DNA from: Paludibacteraceae bacterium
GTDB lineage: Bacteria; Bacteroidota; Bacteroidia; Bacteroidales; Paludibacteraceae
Direction: 5' to 3'
Assembly (NCBI GenBank): GCA_017542915.1
Contig: JAFXWI010000032.1
Location: 1 to 64,000, forward strand
Length of the DNA stretch: 64,000 nt
Shown here: positions 18,601 through 26,100 of the stretch, in pieces
Layout: each line of letters begins with the position of its first letter
Numbering within the stretch: position 1 is the stretch's first letter
Notes under the pieces: generated by a model
Databases searched by the model: none
Seen by the model: only the letters and a program-made list of their open reading frames with translations
Told to the model about the DNA's origin: nothing
Program-made: the position numbers and the translations under genes

Positions 18601-21221
18601 AGTATATCTTTACGGTAACTTACAGTCATAACAATCAATCTGGTGGTTTTCCTGGAAAGATAGACTTGGTTGTAACGTACCCAGTTGAGGTTGGAGATTA
18701 TCGTTTGATTTATACCGGAGGTACAAAACCGCATCCGGGGAATGTGATTAAGAGTCGTGAGAATGGTGAGGACTTGAGCGATATGTATGTTGCCACCAGC
18801 AATGCTGATAAGATTAAAATCCAAACATGTACTGCTATTGGAAATACCAATGTAACATGGGGTACTCCGGCAAATGCAACTTATGCAGATGGAGTTGACT
18901 TCGCAGCATTACTGGCTTCAAAAGATGGAGGATCGGGTGTTTATACCTTTACTATCGCACAAGATGCGAGTGGTTTGAATCCGACTATTACCAATGTAGA
19001 GAAATACGATGGTCGTTTCTATGTGCGTACGGATAGCGTAGAAAACCAATGGAGCTATTGGCTGTCTAAGGATGCTCACACGATGACTTATAGTGAATAT
19101 TCTACGACGTTATCCACAAAGCCATATAGCCACTATTATGTAAAAGATATCCATGGTTCCTCAAGTAGTCAAGGAAACATCCGCTTTACCGTTGCTACCG
19201 ATAATAGTTTAGCAATTACCGACACGGTGTTTAATGGCGATGCAACCGGAGATTATATTGATTATTATGGTAGTGAATGGCTGAAAGTGGTCGAGAATGT
19301 CCGCTTTACCTATAACCAAAAGACGAATAAAATATGGCGTGCATACACGGAAGGTCCTGCCAATAATAATTACATGGTATTGAGAAGTAATGGAACGAAT
19401 GTATATGCAGATAATGCAGGAAGTAAGGGCTCTCTCAGTTCTGCCATCAAGTTTGCCGACCAAGGTAACTGGGTTTATCAGGTGGACGCTTGGGCTACAC
19501 CTGGTGCATATGTAAAACTTACCGCTCAGATACATAATAAAGATGCAACAAGTAATAATGATGAAACGGCTTCACACTTGACGACACAATATCTGAAGGG
19601 TAAGGACAATGCAACATGGGATGCTGATAATGCAGTGCTGCTGCTGGGAGGTACCGGATCTGCGCAACATATGCGTATTACATATGATTTCAAAACCGAC
19701 CGAATGATGACATCGTGGTTGCCGGATGGTGATATTAGCGGCAATTTGACGATAAATGCGGATGTGATGCTGATTCGCGAGCATCAAGAAGCAGGTCAGT
19801 CTATTACATTTGATCATCCCGTGGATCCCGCAGAAGATCCATATACTTTAAATGGTGTAAAGACAGTATATGGTGTGATGAAATTCAATAAGGATGACTT
19901 GAATGATAGAACCAAATCGCAGTTCGAGCGTGACTTGTTCTGGATTTCGTTCCCGTTTGATGTTAACCTTAGCGATGTGTTCGGTTTCGGTAAATACATG
20001 CAACATTGGGCTATTCAGTACTATGACGGTAAGGGCCGTGCGAAGAATGGCTATTGGTACGACTCGCCTTCCAACTGGAAATTCGTGACCAGTGCCATGC
20101 GTGATACCTTTGTGCTGAAGGCTAACGAGGGTTATGTGCTTGCGTTAGACCTCGAAGAATTGGATACTTGGTCAAGCGTATGGGCAAACAGTGTAACTTC
20201 GATATATCTCTACTTCCCATCGACAACGAATTTGGGGACGATTTTGGAGAAAAATGAGAAAACAGTAGACATTGACCAAACAGGTTATTTGTGTACGATA
20301 GATCGTCGTACGGACAAGACCCAACCTAACACCAATAAGGATCGTCGCGTTGCAGATAGTTATTGGCATTGTATCGGTGTGCCGAGCTTTGCAGGTGCAG
20401 AACATGCAATAGACCGTAGTTGGATTGACTATGACGTTCCGAGTGCTTATGATGAAGACGGAAATGTGGTTTGGGAGACAAGGAATCTACCATTCCTCTA
20501 TAGATGGGATATGTCAATAAATGAATTGTTCCCTGTATGGCTTGGCGCAGAGAATGTGACATTCCAGGCTATGCACGCTTATCTGGTTCAATATAGCCAG
20601 CCGACCATTACATGGACGAACGTGGTTGTAGCTCAGCCTGCGGCTATCAAGGCACGCCTGACCCAACAAGCTGACTATAATTTGAGTCTGGTTCTGACGC
20701 GTGGGGAGGCTCAACAAGACCAAACATTCATTCGCTTGAGCGATGATGAGAATGTAACGGACAACTTCGAGTTTAACCAAGATTTGTCTAAGGAGACTAA
20801 CCGCAACAAGGCCAATATCTGGACGCTCACGGCAGATTATTATCCTGTAGCAGGAAATAGCATGCCGTTTAGCGCAGAGACGAAGACCGTTCAGGTAGGC
20901 ATGAATGTAGCTTCCGATGGTGAATACACGTTCTCGATGCCGGAAGGTACAAATGGCGTCGGAGTAGTCCTTGTTGATAATATCGCGGGCACGCGCACGA
21001 ACCTCGGCTTGACAGATTATACCGTAAACCTGACGGCAGGCACGTACGATGAGCGTTTCGTTTTAGAGATCTCGCCGATCAACAACGCCCCGACAAACAT
21101 TGACAATGTAAAAGGTAACGATGAACAAGGTGCAAAGGTTCGCAAAGTGCTAATCGACGGCGTTCTGTACATCGTTAAGGATGGAGCGATCTTTGATGCA
21201 CGCGGCAGTAGAGTGGAATAA
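15621..21221 (+). CDS. Fused small tail-anchored protein and giant InlB-repeat protein (1866 aa)
   Basis: Residues 1-141 make a complete small secreted protein: a signal peptide ending LGVGQMWG, a low-complexity middle, then PVGEPW, a hydrophobic helix and IRKRKLNQ. Residue 142 (ATG 16044) then begins a second full signal peptide, ending LGVGQMWAGA, followed by the giant protein. The stop that should separate them is absent; a one-base change at the TTAAAT after RKRK would give one. The giant part has InlB-type repeats near residues 332-414 and 495-567, a long region I cannot assign, and the shared C-terminal tail (DGVLYIVKDGAIFDARG). If the fusion is an assembly or sequencing error, the genes are 15621 to about 16040 and 16044-21221. 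If real, the inner signal peptide would act as a membrane segment. A relic of another small protein follows at 21222. Confidence 0.75.
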   Translation: MKNLNLIKRLWTDSHEKQKPQRFARYAAMLIMLLTLGVGQMWGQAFRTVGQHQTTMQSQQIMSSGSAYTGTLYEPFGNTTPSEANQPAKAPGGPRRAFDITGDYGGSGESPVGEPWILLLFALGFMGIIFIRKRKLNQTTEMKNTNKFIATLALLFTLGVGQMWAGAGFWSEGAWNLKLYAPSTYNSDTWIGGDGGKNAYIDGNVAELGTITSFYLKGYWFKTWKDDGSGNVCTSGAYMKYCIHHESVSESSATWHTETEYGSSGTTIKKDCDQNLLSDATLNGNYVMEFLFACQINKSSSSGCGNWEYLKNTHGSYSGQNYKITFSYYPNTAVTFGQSAGGTANLTVGGSSKSSGDEITKGSTLNFTVSKNTGYQFDGWYTNSSFTGDPVSTNESYSVTASGNTMELYAKFSKIDYTLRYTANPTNCSSYTDLSSATYNYQDNVTLSIVPDATHTVASVVTSPSKTVTKTNNNYSFSMPASNTTVTVTMAVTNVVVTFDLTNGGTCGTASKNCTYGSTYGTLPTPVKNGYHFRGWYTEAEGGTRVWDSDFVTDLDGAITLYAQYDTPVIESVYCSPWSVMPGDEVSVEVRYQVSTAPEGDYTICYLLSTGEGDVIAEQPEFITAPSTNTATFIAPKTTGWYAVDVYLFDGADHNCANLVAPIASKVATTTMFWIVAANKVTVKYQCNGVDLLPSTVVQVPDVLSKAVSVTAPEIDGLTFSGWSHDSHITARNETDDSSNPIIITANDETTLTATYSQSGYVYFKNIHNWENVYFYRYNDRAYNGTNNMGDWGIGNHDNSSSWTHYCVEGPVAMQKVAGSDDVYYCKPSSTPTTGQGYAFTDQPSTEDFFGKSKTYDHINVLRCVGQDFSNVNHMIVPDPDENGTDPGGNYSGYVTYFTKYCEAPSLASWNWYMAGDWNWSEHFPLKSKKIGELTFQTSRYFDAAGADRYICLFNHEGWHYGNYGAQIYGSTESTSITTGVNMNMGLNTNAPGEYIFTVTYSHNNQSGGFPGKIDLVVTYPVEVGDYRLIYTGGTKPHPGNVIKSRENGEDLSDMYVATSNADKIKIQTCTAIGNTNVTWGTPANATYADGVDFAALLASKDGGSGVYTFTIAQDASGLNPTITNVEKYDGRFYVRTDSVENQWSYWLSKDAHTMTYSEYSTTLSTKPYSHYYVKDIHGSSSSQGNIRFTVATDNSLAITDTVFNGDATGDYIDYYGSEWLKVVENVRFTYNQKTNKIWRAYTEGPANNNYMVLRSNGTNVYADNAGSKGSLSSAIKFADQGNWVYQVDAWATPGAYVKLTAQIHNKDATSNNDETASHLTTQYLKGKDNATWDADNAVLLLGGTGSAQHMRITYDFKTDRMMTSWLPDGDISGNLTINADVMLIREHQEAGQSITFDHPVDPAEDPYTLNGVKTVYGVMKFNKDDLNDRTKSQFERDLFWISFPFDVNLSDVFGFGKYMQHWAIQYYDGKGRAKNGYWYDSPSNWKFVTSAMRDTFVLKANEGYVLALDLEELDTWSSVWANSVTSIYLYFPSTTNLGTILEKNEKTVDIDQTGYLCTIDRRTDKTQPNTNKDRRVADSYWHCIGVPSFAGAEHAIDRSWIDYDVPSAYDEDGNVVWETRNLPFLYRWDMSINELFPVWLGAENVTFQAMHAYLVQYSQPTITWTNVVVAQPAAIKARLTQQADYNLSLVLTRGEAQQDQTFIRLSDDENVTDNFEFNQDLSKETNRNKANIWTLTADYYPVAGNSMPFSAETKTVQVGMNVASDGEYTFSMPEGTNGVGVVLVDNIAGTRTNLGLTDYTVNLTAGTYDERFVLEISPINNAPTNIDNVKGNDEQGAKVRKVLIDGVLYIVKDGAIFDARGSRVE

Positions 21222-21251
21222 ATCTCTCGCCACAAACGCTTGGCCGCTTAA
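21222..21251 (+). pseudogene. Nine-codon relic of a small tail protein
   Basis: Directly after the giant gene's TAA, in the same frame, the sequence reads ISRHKRLAA and then TAA. This matches the end of the small protein at 13391 (YLRRKRSAA, TAA) in both residues and spacing. The same 35-base octamer block follows both stops. It indicates that a downstream small gene was deleted here down to its tail. Confidence 0.55.
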
Positions 21252-21286
21252 TGGCTGAGTGGCTGAGAGGATTAGAGGATTAGTGG
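21246..21286. repeat. Octamer array and duplicated block
   Basis: Positions 21246-21280 repeat 13386-13420 with one mismatch; GAGGATTA octamers make up the second half. Confidence 0.8.
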
Positions 21287-21313
21287 AAAAATGCAGAAAA
21301 ATGGCATACAAAC

Positions 21314-21379
21314 TTGCGTATGTCATTTTTTTGTTGTACCTTCGACCTGCTACCCTGAGAGGGAACCCTTCGAAGGTAC
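21314..21379. promoter_or_regulatory. Promoter-like site inside an inverted repeat
   Basis: TTGC at 21314 followed by GTATGTC and TACCTTCG at 21337-21344 resemble the local promoters, with one change in the -7 box. The -7 box lies in the left arm of a perfect 10-bp inverted repeat (GTACCTTCGA at 21336-21345, TCGAAGGTAC at 21370-21379), so a transcript could fold back on itself. The function is unclear. Confidence 0.4.
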
Positions 21380-21460
21380 GGTCGCAGTATCCTGCAACTG
21401 ACAACCATTTTGTCAAAACAACAAAATTATGCAAGCATATTTCGTTTTTTTGCTGAAATA

Positions 21461-21492
21461 TTTGTACAATTGAAAAAAAAGCAATATTTTTG
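21461..21492 (+). promoter_or_regulatory. Promoter of the GH105 lipoprotein gene
   Basis: TTTG is at 21461-21464 and TATTTTTG at 21485-21492. Initiation near 21499 leaves a leader of only about 10 nt before ATG 21509 and rules out the longer in-frame start at 21410. Confidence 0.7.
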
Positions 21493-21508
21493 CACGGAAA
21501 ATGAATAT

Positions 21509-23032
21509 ATGAAAACAAAGATATACATCGGAATCGCATTGCTGGCAGCGGGGCTGCTGAGCGGATGCAAATGGCTGGGAAAGACACCCAACAAAGACGT
21601 CCGTAATGGTCGCGAGATGGTCGCGGTAGATTCTCGCGCGATGATCAACGCGCGAATGAGTGCGTGGTACAACAAAGATGCACAGGTGGGTTTTCCCAAT
21701 GCCAACAGCACCAACGGCATCGTGAAACCGGACGTAGCGGCGAGTTGGGACTACGTGCCCGGCGTGGTGGCGAAAGGAATACTCGACGTTTGGGAGTACT
21801 ATCAGGACTCCGCTTGGGCGGACGCTTGGTACGAAGGACTATGCGAGTGGGGTTTGCAGCAACAGGCTACGGACGAAGGAGGCATCCTCGATGACCTCAA
21901 CTGCACGAAGGTGTTCCTCGGTTTGTACGAAGGAGCCAAACCCGGTGGACGGTTTGAGAACGAGGAGAATGCTGCGTATTTCATGGAGCAGTTACGTCGC
22001 GGAGCACGCGGTTTGGCAGATCATGCGGCGAAGTACACGATAAGCGAAGGCGGTGCGGCAGGCGGATGGATGCACAAGGCGACACCCGATCCGACCAAGA
22101 GCTACTGGGGACAGATGTGGTGTGACGGGGCATATATGGGTCCGGCGTTGTTAGCACAGCTGTTGGCGGTTGGTGCTTGCGAAGGAACGAGTCTGGGCTG
22201 GAACGATGTGTATGACCAGTTCCACGTTTCGTGGCCTTACCTCTGGGACGAAGAGAAACAGTTGCCTTACCACGTGATCTTCACGGATATAACTACTAAT
22301 AGGAACGCGCGCGCGATATACGAGAGCGGACACGCGTATAAGGTACAAAGGGACAATGTACAATGTACCATGGACGAAAAACCAAGTGCCATTTATCACT
22401 CGGAGGAGTACTGGGGACGTGCGGCAGGATGGTATATGTTGGCGTTGGTGGATGTGCTGGAAGCATATCTACAGGGGTTAGAGGTTAGCGGTGAGAGGTT
22501 AGCGGGTGATCCTTTGCCTTCGGCGCAGATCTTCGATGAGTTGCGTGAGTACCTGACGAAGATGGCGGACGGATTAGTGGCTCGGCAGGATAAAGAGACC
22601 GGATGTTGGTATCAGTTATTGGCGTACGACAGCACGAAATGCGCTACGCAGGGGATCGACGATACCGGTTCAAAGAAATATACGAACGTGAGCGAAGGCG
22701 GTACGCAATGCAATTACTTGGAGTCCTCCGCTTCGTGCCTCATCACCGCTGCGCTGCTGAAGGGTTCGCGTCTTGGGTTGATTGATCATGCGGAAGCCGG
22801 TAAGCGCGGATTTGAGGGTATTGTGCGGACGTTCGTACGCGGCGAAGAAGGCAACTATCAGATCCTTGGCAGCTGTCAGTCGGCAGGGCTGAGTCACGAC
22901 CGAAACGGCAGTGCGGCATATTACCTGATTGGCAAGGATGTACCGATACAGGACAATGCGGAAGGCAAAGTGCTGGGATCGTTCCTCATGGCGGCGGTGG
23001 AGTATGAAAGGATGAGTGGATTAGAGGATTAG
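21509..23032 (+). CDS. Lipoprotein glycoside hydrolase, GH88/GH105 type
   Basis: The 507-residue protein has a lipoprotein signal peptide (MKTKIYIGIALLAAGLLSGC; the lipobox Cys is residue 20), placing it on a membrane facing the periplasm or surface. Its body fits the alpha6/alpha6-barrel family of unsaturated rhamnogalacturonyl or glucuronyl hydrolases, which remove 4,5-unsaturated uronic acids from lyase products: YWGQMWCDGAYMGPALLAQL, EEYWGRAAGWYMLALVDVLE and a GWMHK motif are visible. Exact substrate is not determined. Two stretches look like repeat-derived insertions: KVQRDNVQCTMDE (heptamers) and GLEVSGERLAGD (octamers). The C-terminal residues MSGLED and the TAG stop also come from an octamer array. 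There is no SusCD pair nearby, so it is not part of an obvious polysaccharide locus. Confidence 0.8.
   Translation: MKTKIYIGIALLAAGLLSGCKWLGKTPNKDVRNGREMVAVDSRAMINARMSAWYNKDAQVGFPNANSTNGIVKPDVAASWDYVPGVVAKGILDVWEYYQDSAWADAWYEGLCEWGLQQQATDEGGILDDLNCTKVFLGLYEGAKPGGRFENEENAAYFMEQLRRGARGLADHAAKYTISEGGAAGGWMHKATPDPTKSYWGQMWCDGAYMGPALLAQLLAVGACEGTSLGWNDVYDQFHVSWPYLWDEEKQLPYHVIFTDITTNRNARAIYESGHAYKVQRDNVQCTMDEKPSAIYHSEEYWGRAAGWYMLALVDVLEAYLQGLEVSGERLAGDPLPSAQIFDELREYLTKMADGLVARQDKETGCWYQLLAYDSTKCATQGIDDTGSKKYTNVSEGGTQCNYLESSASCLITAALLKGSRLGLIDHAEAGKRGFEGIVRTFVRGEEGNYQILGSCQSAGLSHDRNGSAAYYLIGKDVPIQDNAEGKVLGSFLMAAVEYERMSGLED
22340..22373. repeat. Heptamer array in frame in the GH105 gene
   Basis: The 7-bp units are GTACAAA, GGGACAA, TGTACAA and TGTACCA. 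The GGGACAATGTACAA word recurs inside potA, and TACAATGTAC words recur in potC. Confidence 0.75.
22475..22509. repeat. Octamer-type array in frame in the GH105 gene
   Basis: GAGGTTAGCGG occurs twice with GTGA between, encoding GLEVSGERLAG. The unit resembles the GAGGATTA family that follows this gene. Confidence 0.6.
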
Positions 23033-23068
23033 TGGATTAGAGGATTAGAGGATTAGAGGATTAGGGGG
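23007..23068. repeat. Octamer array at the end of the GH105 gene
   Basis: GTGGATTA and GAGGATTA octamers supply the last codons and stop of the gene and continue about 35 bp beyond it. Confidence 0.85.
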
Positions 23069-23099
23069 GGAAAATGGGGAAAAATTGTCGAAAAAAGTG

Positions 23100-23135
23100 A
23101 AAAGTGCGTAAAAAATGACGCACTTTTTATTTTTT
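23100..23135 (+). terminator. Rho-independent terminator after the GH105 gene
   Basis: AAAAGTGCGT (23100-23109) pairs perfectly with ACGCACTTTT (23118-23127), followed by ATTTTTT. Confidence 0.85.
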
Positions 23136-23136
23136 A

Positions 23137-23168
23137 TTTGCATAAGTCAAGAAAAATGATTAACTTTG
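23137..23168 (+). promoter_or_regulatory. Promoter of the third giant gene
   Basis: TTTGCATAAGTC begins at 23137 and TAACTTTG lies at 23161-23168; the start codon is 28 bp further on. Unlike the other two giant loci, this one has no leader hairpin module. Confidence 0.8.
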
Positions 23169-23196
23169 CACGACTTTTGAAAAACACCACACTACC

Positions 23197-26100
23197 ATGA
23201 AAGATTTAGCACATCGATCAAATCGATTTTTTTCTGTATTAGTAACCGTTATGTTTATGCTCTGCGCCGGGACTGCGTGGGGCGAAACGTTCACGATTAA
23301 CTGCAACACATCGTCCAGCGACGAGTTGTTCAGTGTATCGGGAAACGGTACGCAGTATGACTATGATAGTAGATGGACGAGCTACAATCTTATCAAGATG
23401 GATAAGGGGGAGTCCATTACCATCACTAATGTTACCGGAGCGACGATCACTGCTATTTCTGCACAAGGTGTGGCAGATGATAATGGCAACAAAACCGTTA
23501 ATTTTACCATTTCGGACGGTACGACTAATGTCCAGACAGCTTCCGGTTCATGGAATAATCGAAAAACGGCTACATCTCTTACCAATAAGAATTTCAATTC
23601 TGTAAGCGGTTTGAAACATGGCGAAGGTCAGACATATACGATAACCAACAATACCTCCAGCAGTTATAATGCCGGTGTGCGATTTGTGATTACCTATACT
23701 CCGGCTCCTTCCAAAACAGCTGTTTATTTGAAGCCGAATGCGAATTGGTTACAGAAAGATGATAGTAGTGTAGATCCGCGATTTGCGGTGTATTATTTCA
23801 AGAGTTCCAATTCAGACGACGATGGTTGGATCTCTATGACGATGGAGGAGAGTTGCTCGCCGGTTTATAAAGCCAGCATTCCTGAGGGGTATGACCAGTG
23901 CATCTTTTGCCGAATGAACGGTGCCGATGCCGATAATAAGTGGGATAATAGATATAACCAAACAGGTGATCTGACCGTTCCGACAGGAAAAGCTTTCTAT
24001 TACGCGGTTCCTGATGGATTGTGGGACACGAGCGGAGATGCGTTTTGGCAGCAGAAACCGTTTGGTATTTGTTTGTCTGGTACGTGGTTAAGATTCAAAG
24101 GAGAGACCATTACGCTGACGGCTACTTGTGCCGGAGCTAAATATTTCCAGTGGTATAAAGGGGATAATATCGTACTGTCCGGACAAACGTCATCTACGCT
24201 GACTATAGAGAATTGCGATTACACCGATGCCGGTAATTATTATTGCAAAGCATGGAATGTGACGGGTGATGAGAATGAAGCGTGGAGTGGAACTTTCGGA
24301 GTGAAAGTACCTCGTTTGGTGATCCAGACTCCGGGAAGCGGTAGTGATAGACAGGATATTGCTTTTACCCGCACGAACACCAGTGCTGAGGCTGCTACTT
24401 GTGAAGTATATCTTGGCGCAGCATGGGAGTATGAGTTTGTGGTGGATGAAGGTTTCAGCACGCATGGTAATTCGGGTACTATGAAAAGCGACAACTGTAC
24501 GGGTTGGACGATGGATAAGGAGAATAGTAATTGGTGCCGAATCCAAACTACCAAAGAAGGTACGTACCATTTCAATCTGACCTTTAGCAATTCAAACTAT
24601 ACGCCGTTGGTAATGAGTGTGGGTTATCCGCCGATGGCGCAAGATGGTGGTTGGAATGTGTATATAGAGAATACCCCTGCTATGCAGGCGAGAGGATGGG
24701 ACAATAACAGCATCTACTACCGAATCGGTAAAGGTAAGTACGACGATGAAGATACACGCAACTGGACAGACGCACAACTGATGACTTTGGTTCCCGGTAC
24801 GGCTCGCTATCTCTATACTACAACACCCGATTGGGACAATGATTTCTGGGTATGGCATATTGGTAATAACGCAGGTCGGGCAGCCGGAAATTATTCCATT
24901 TATAAGACCAATACGGGAGACAGTCATGCAATAACCGAGTCCTCTAATTTCCATGGAGATGCAATCACGAGTGACCGTACGATCTATCTGAATAGCACAT
25001 CCGGCGGTCCTGGAAAGGATCCGATGAACAGTAACTGCCAGTTCTACGGCTATACGTATTCGAACGGAATGCTTGTACACAATGCGTCGGTAAGCGCCAC
25101 TACGAACGGCAAGATCAAAGTGGAGTACACGCACCATGATGGCAGCGCACAGGCCTCGGAAGGCTATGACGCACGGACGTTGAATGACTTGGCGCATACG
25201 TGTATTCTGACCATCACCGCTGTGCCGGACAATGGGTTTTATTGCACCTCGCTGCAGGTGAACGGTGAGGATTTCACGAGCGGTAGTACGCATATTCTGG
25301 ATGCCGATGCGACCATCACGGCGACCTTTGAGTTAGTGCCCGTGCCATCAGTGACCTATATCTTGGGTTCGTGCTATGTTAAGAATGGTATGTGGACGCA
25401 GGGTTCTGATGGCAACGTGAAAGCATGGTTGTACCAAGAAGGTGCTACTCCGGCACAGAATAACCTGAAAGAGACGACCGATATCTCTTATTCGTCCACC
25501 AGTACCGGCGGCATCTATTTCAATACCAAGGATCTCACCCTATTAGATACAGAGAGCCAGTGGGGAACTTCTCAGGGGGGCAACCGAGCTATCAAAGCGT
25601 TGAAAGTGGGAAGCGGTAGTACATTGAAATTCAATCTCCGCGGTATGATTGCCAATAAGATCTACTTCTATGTATTCCCAAACACCAATAACGCTTATTC
25701 AATCGATCTGATGGTCAACGGAGTGACTACGAACCAGCCGATTGCCGCCTCGGGAAAGGATAAATGGCATAAATTCTCCTATATGAGTGGAAATTACTCC
25801 GGTGAGTTTTCAATTAAGAGTTATAATAGTGAGACCCGCGTGGTGGTTATCGTAGAGGTGCCGTTAGTGACCGTGACCTTCGATAAGAACGACGGCTCCG
25901 GAACGACCACGACGCAGAAATTGCCGAAGGGCGCCGAGGGCGAACTGGATGAGAATCCGTTCACTTGGGCCGATCATAAATTCATCGGCTGGACCGAAGA
26001 TCCCGCCGGTACGGGAGAGATCATATACGATAATGATGTCTATAGTTCGGAAACCGACGTGACGCTGTATGCTAAGTGGGAGGATATCATCAAGACCACG

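Noticed and set aside
21410..21508. Longer N-terminus for the GH105 lipoprotein
   Set aside because: The promoter -7 box at 21485-21492 lies inside that stretch, and the lipoprotein signal starts at 21509.
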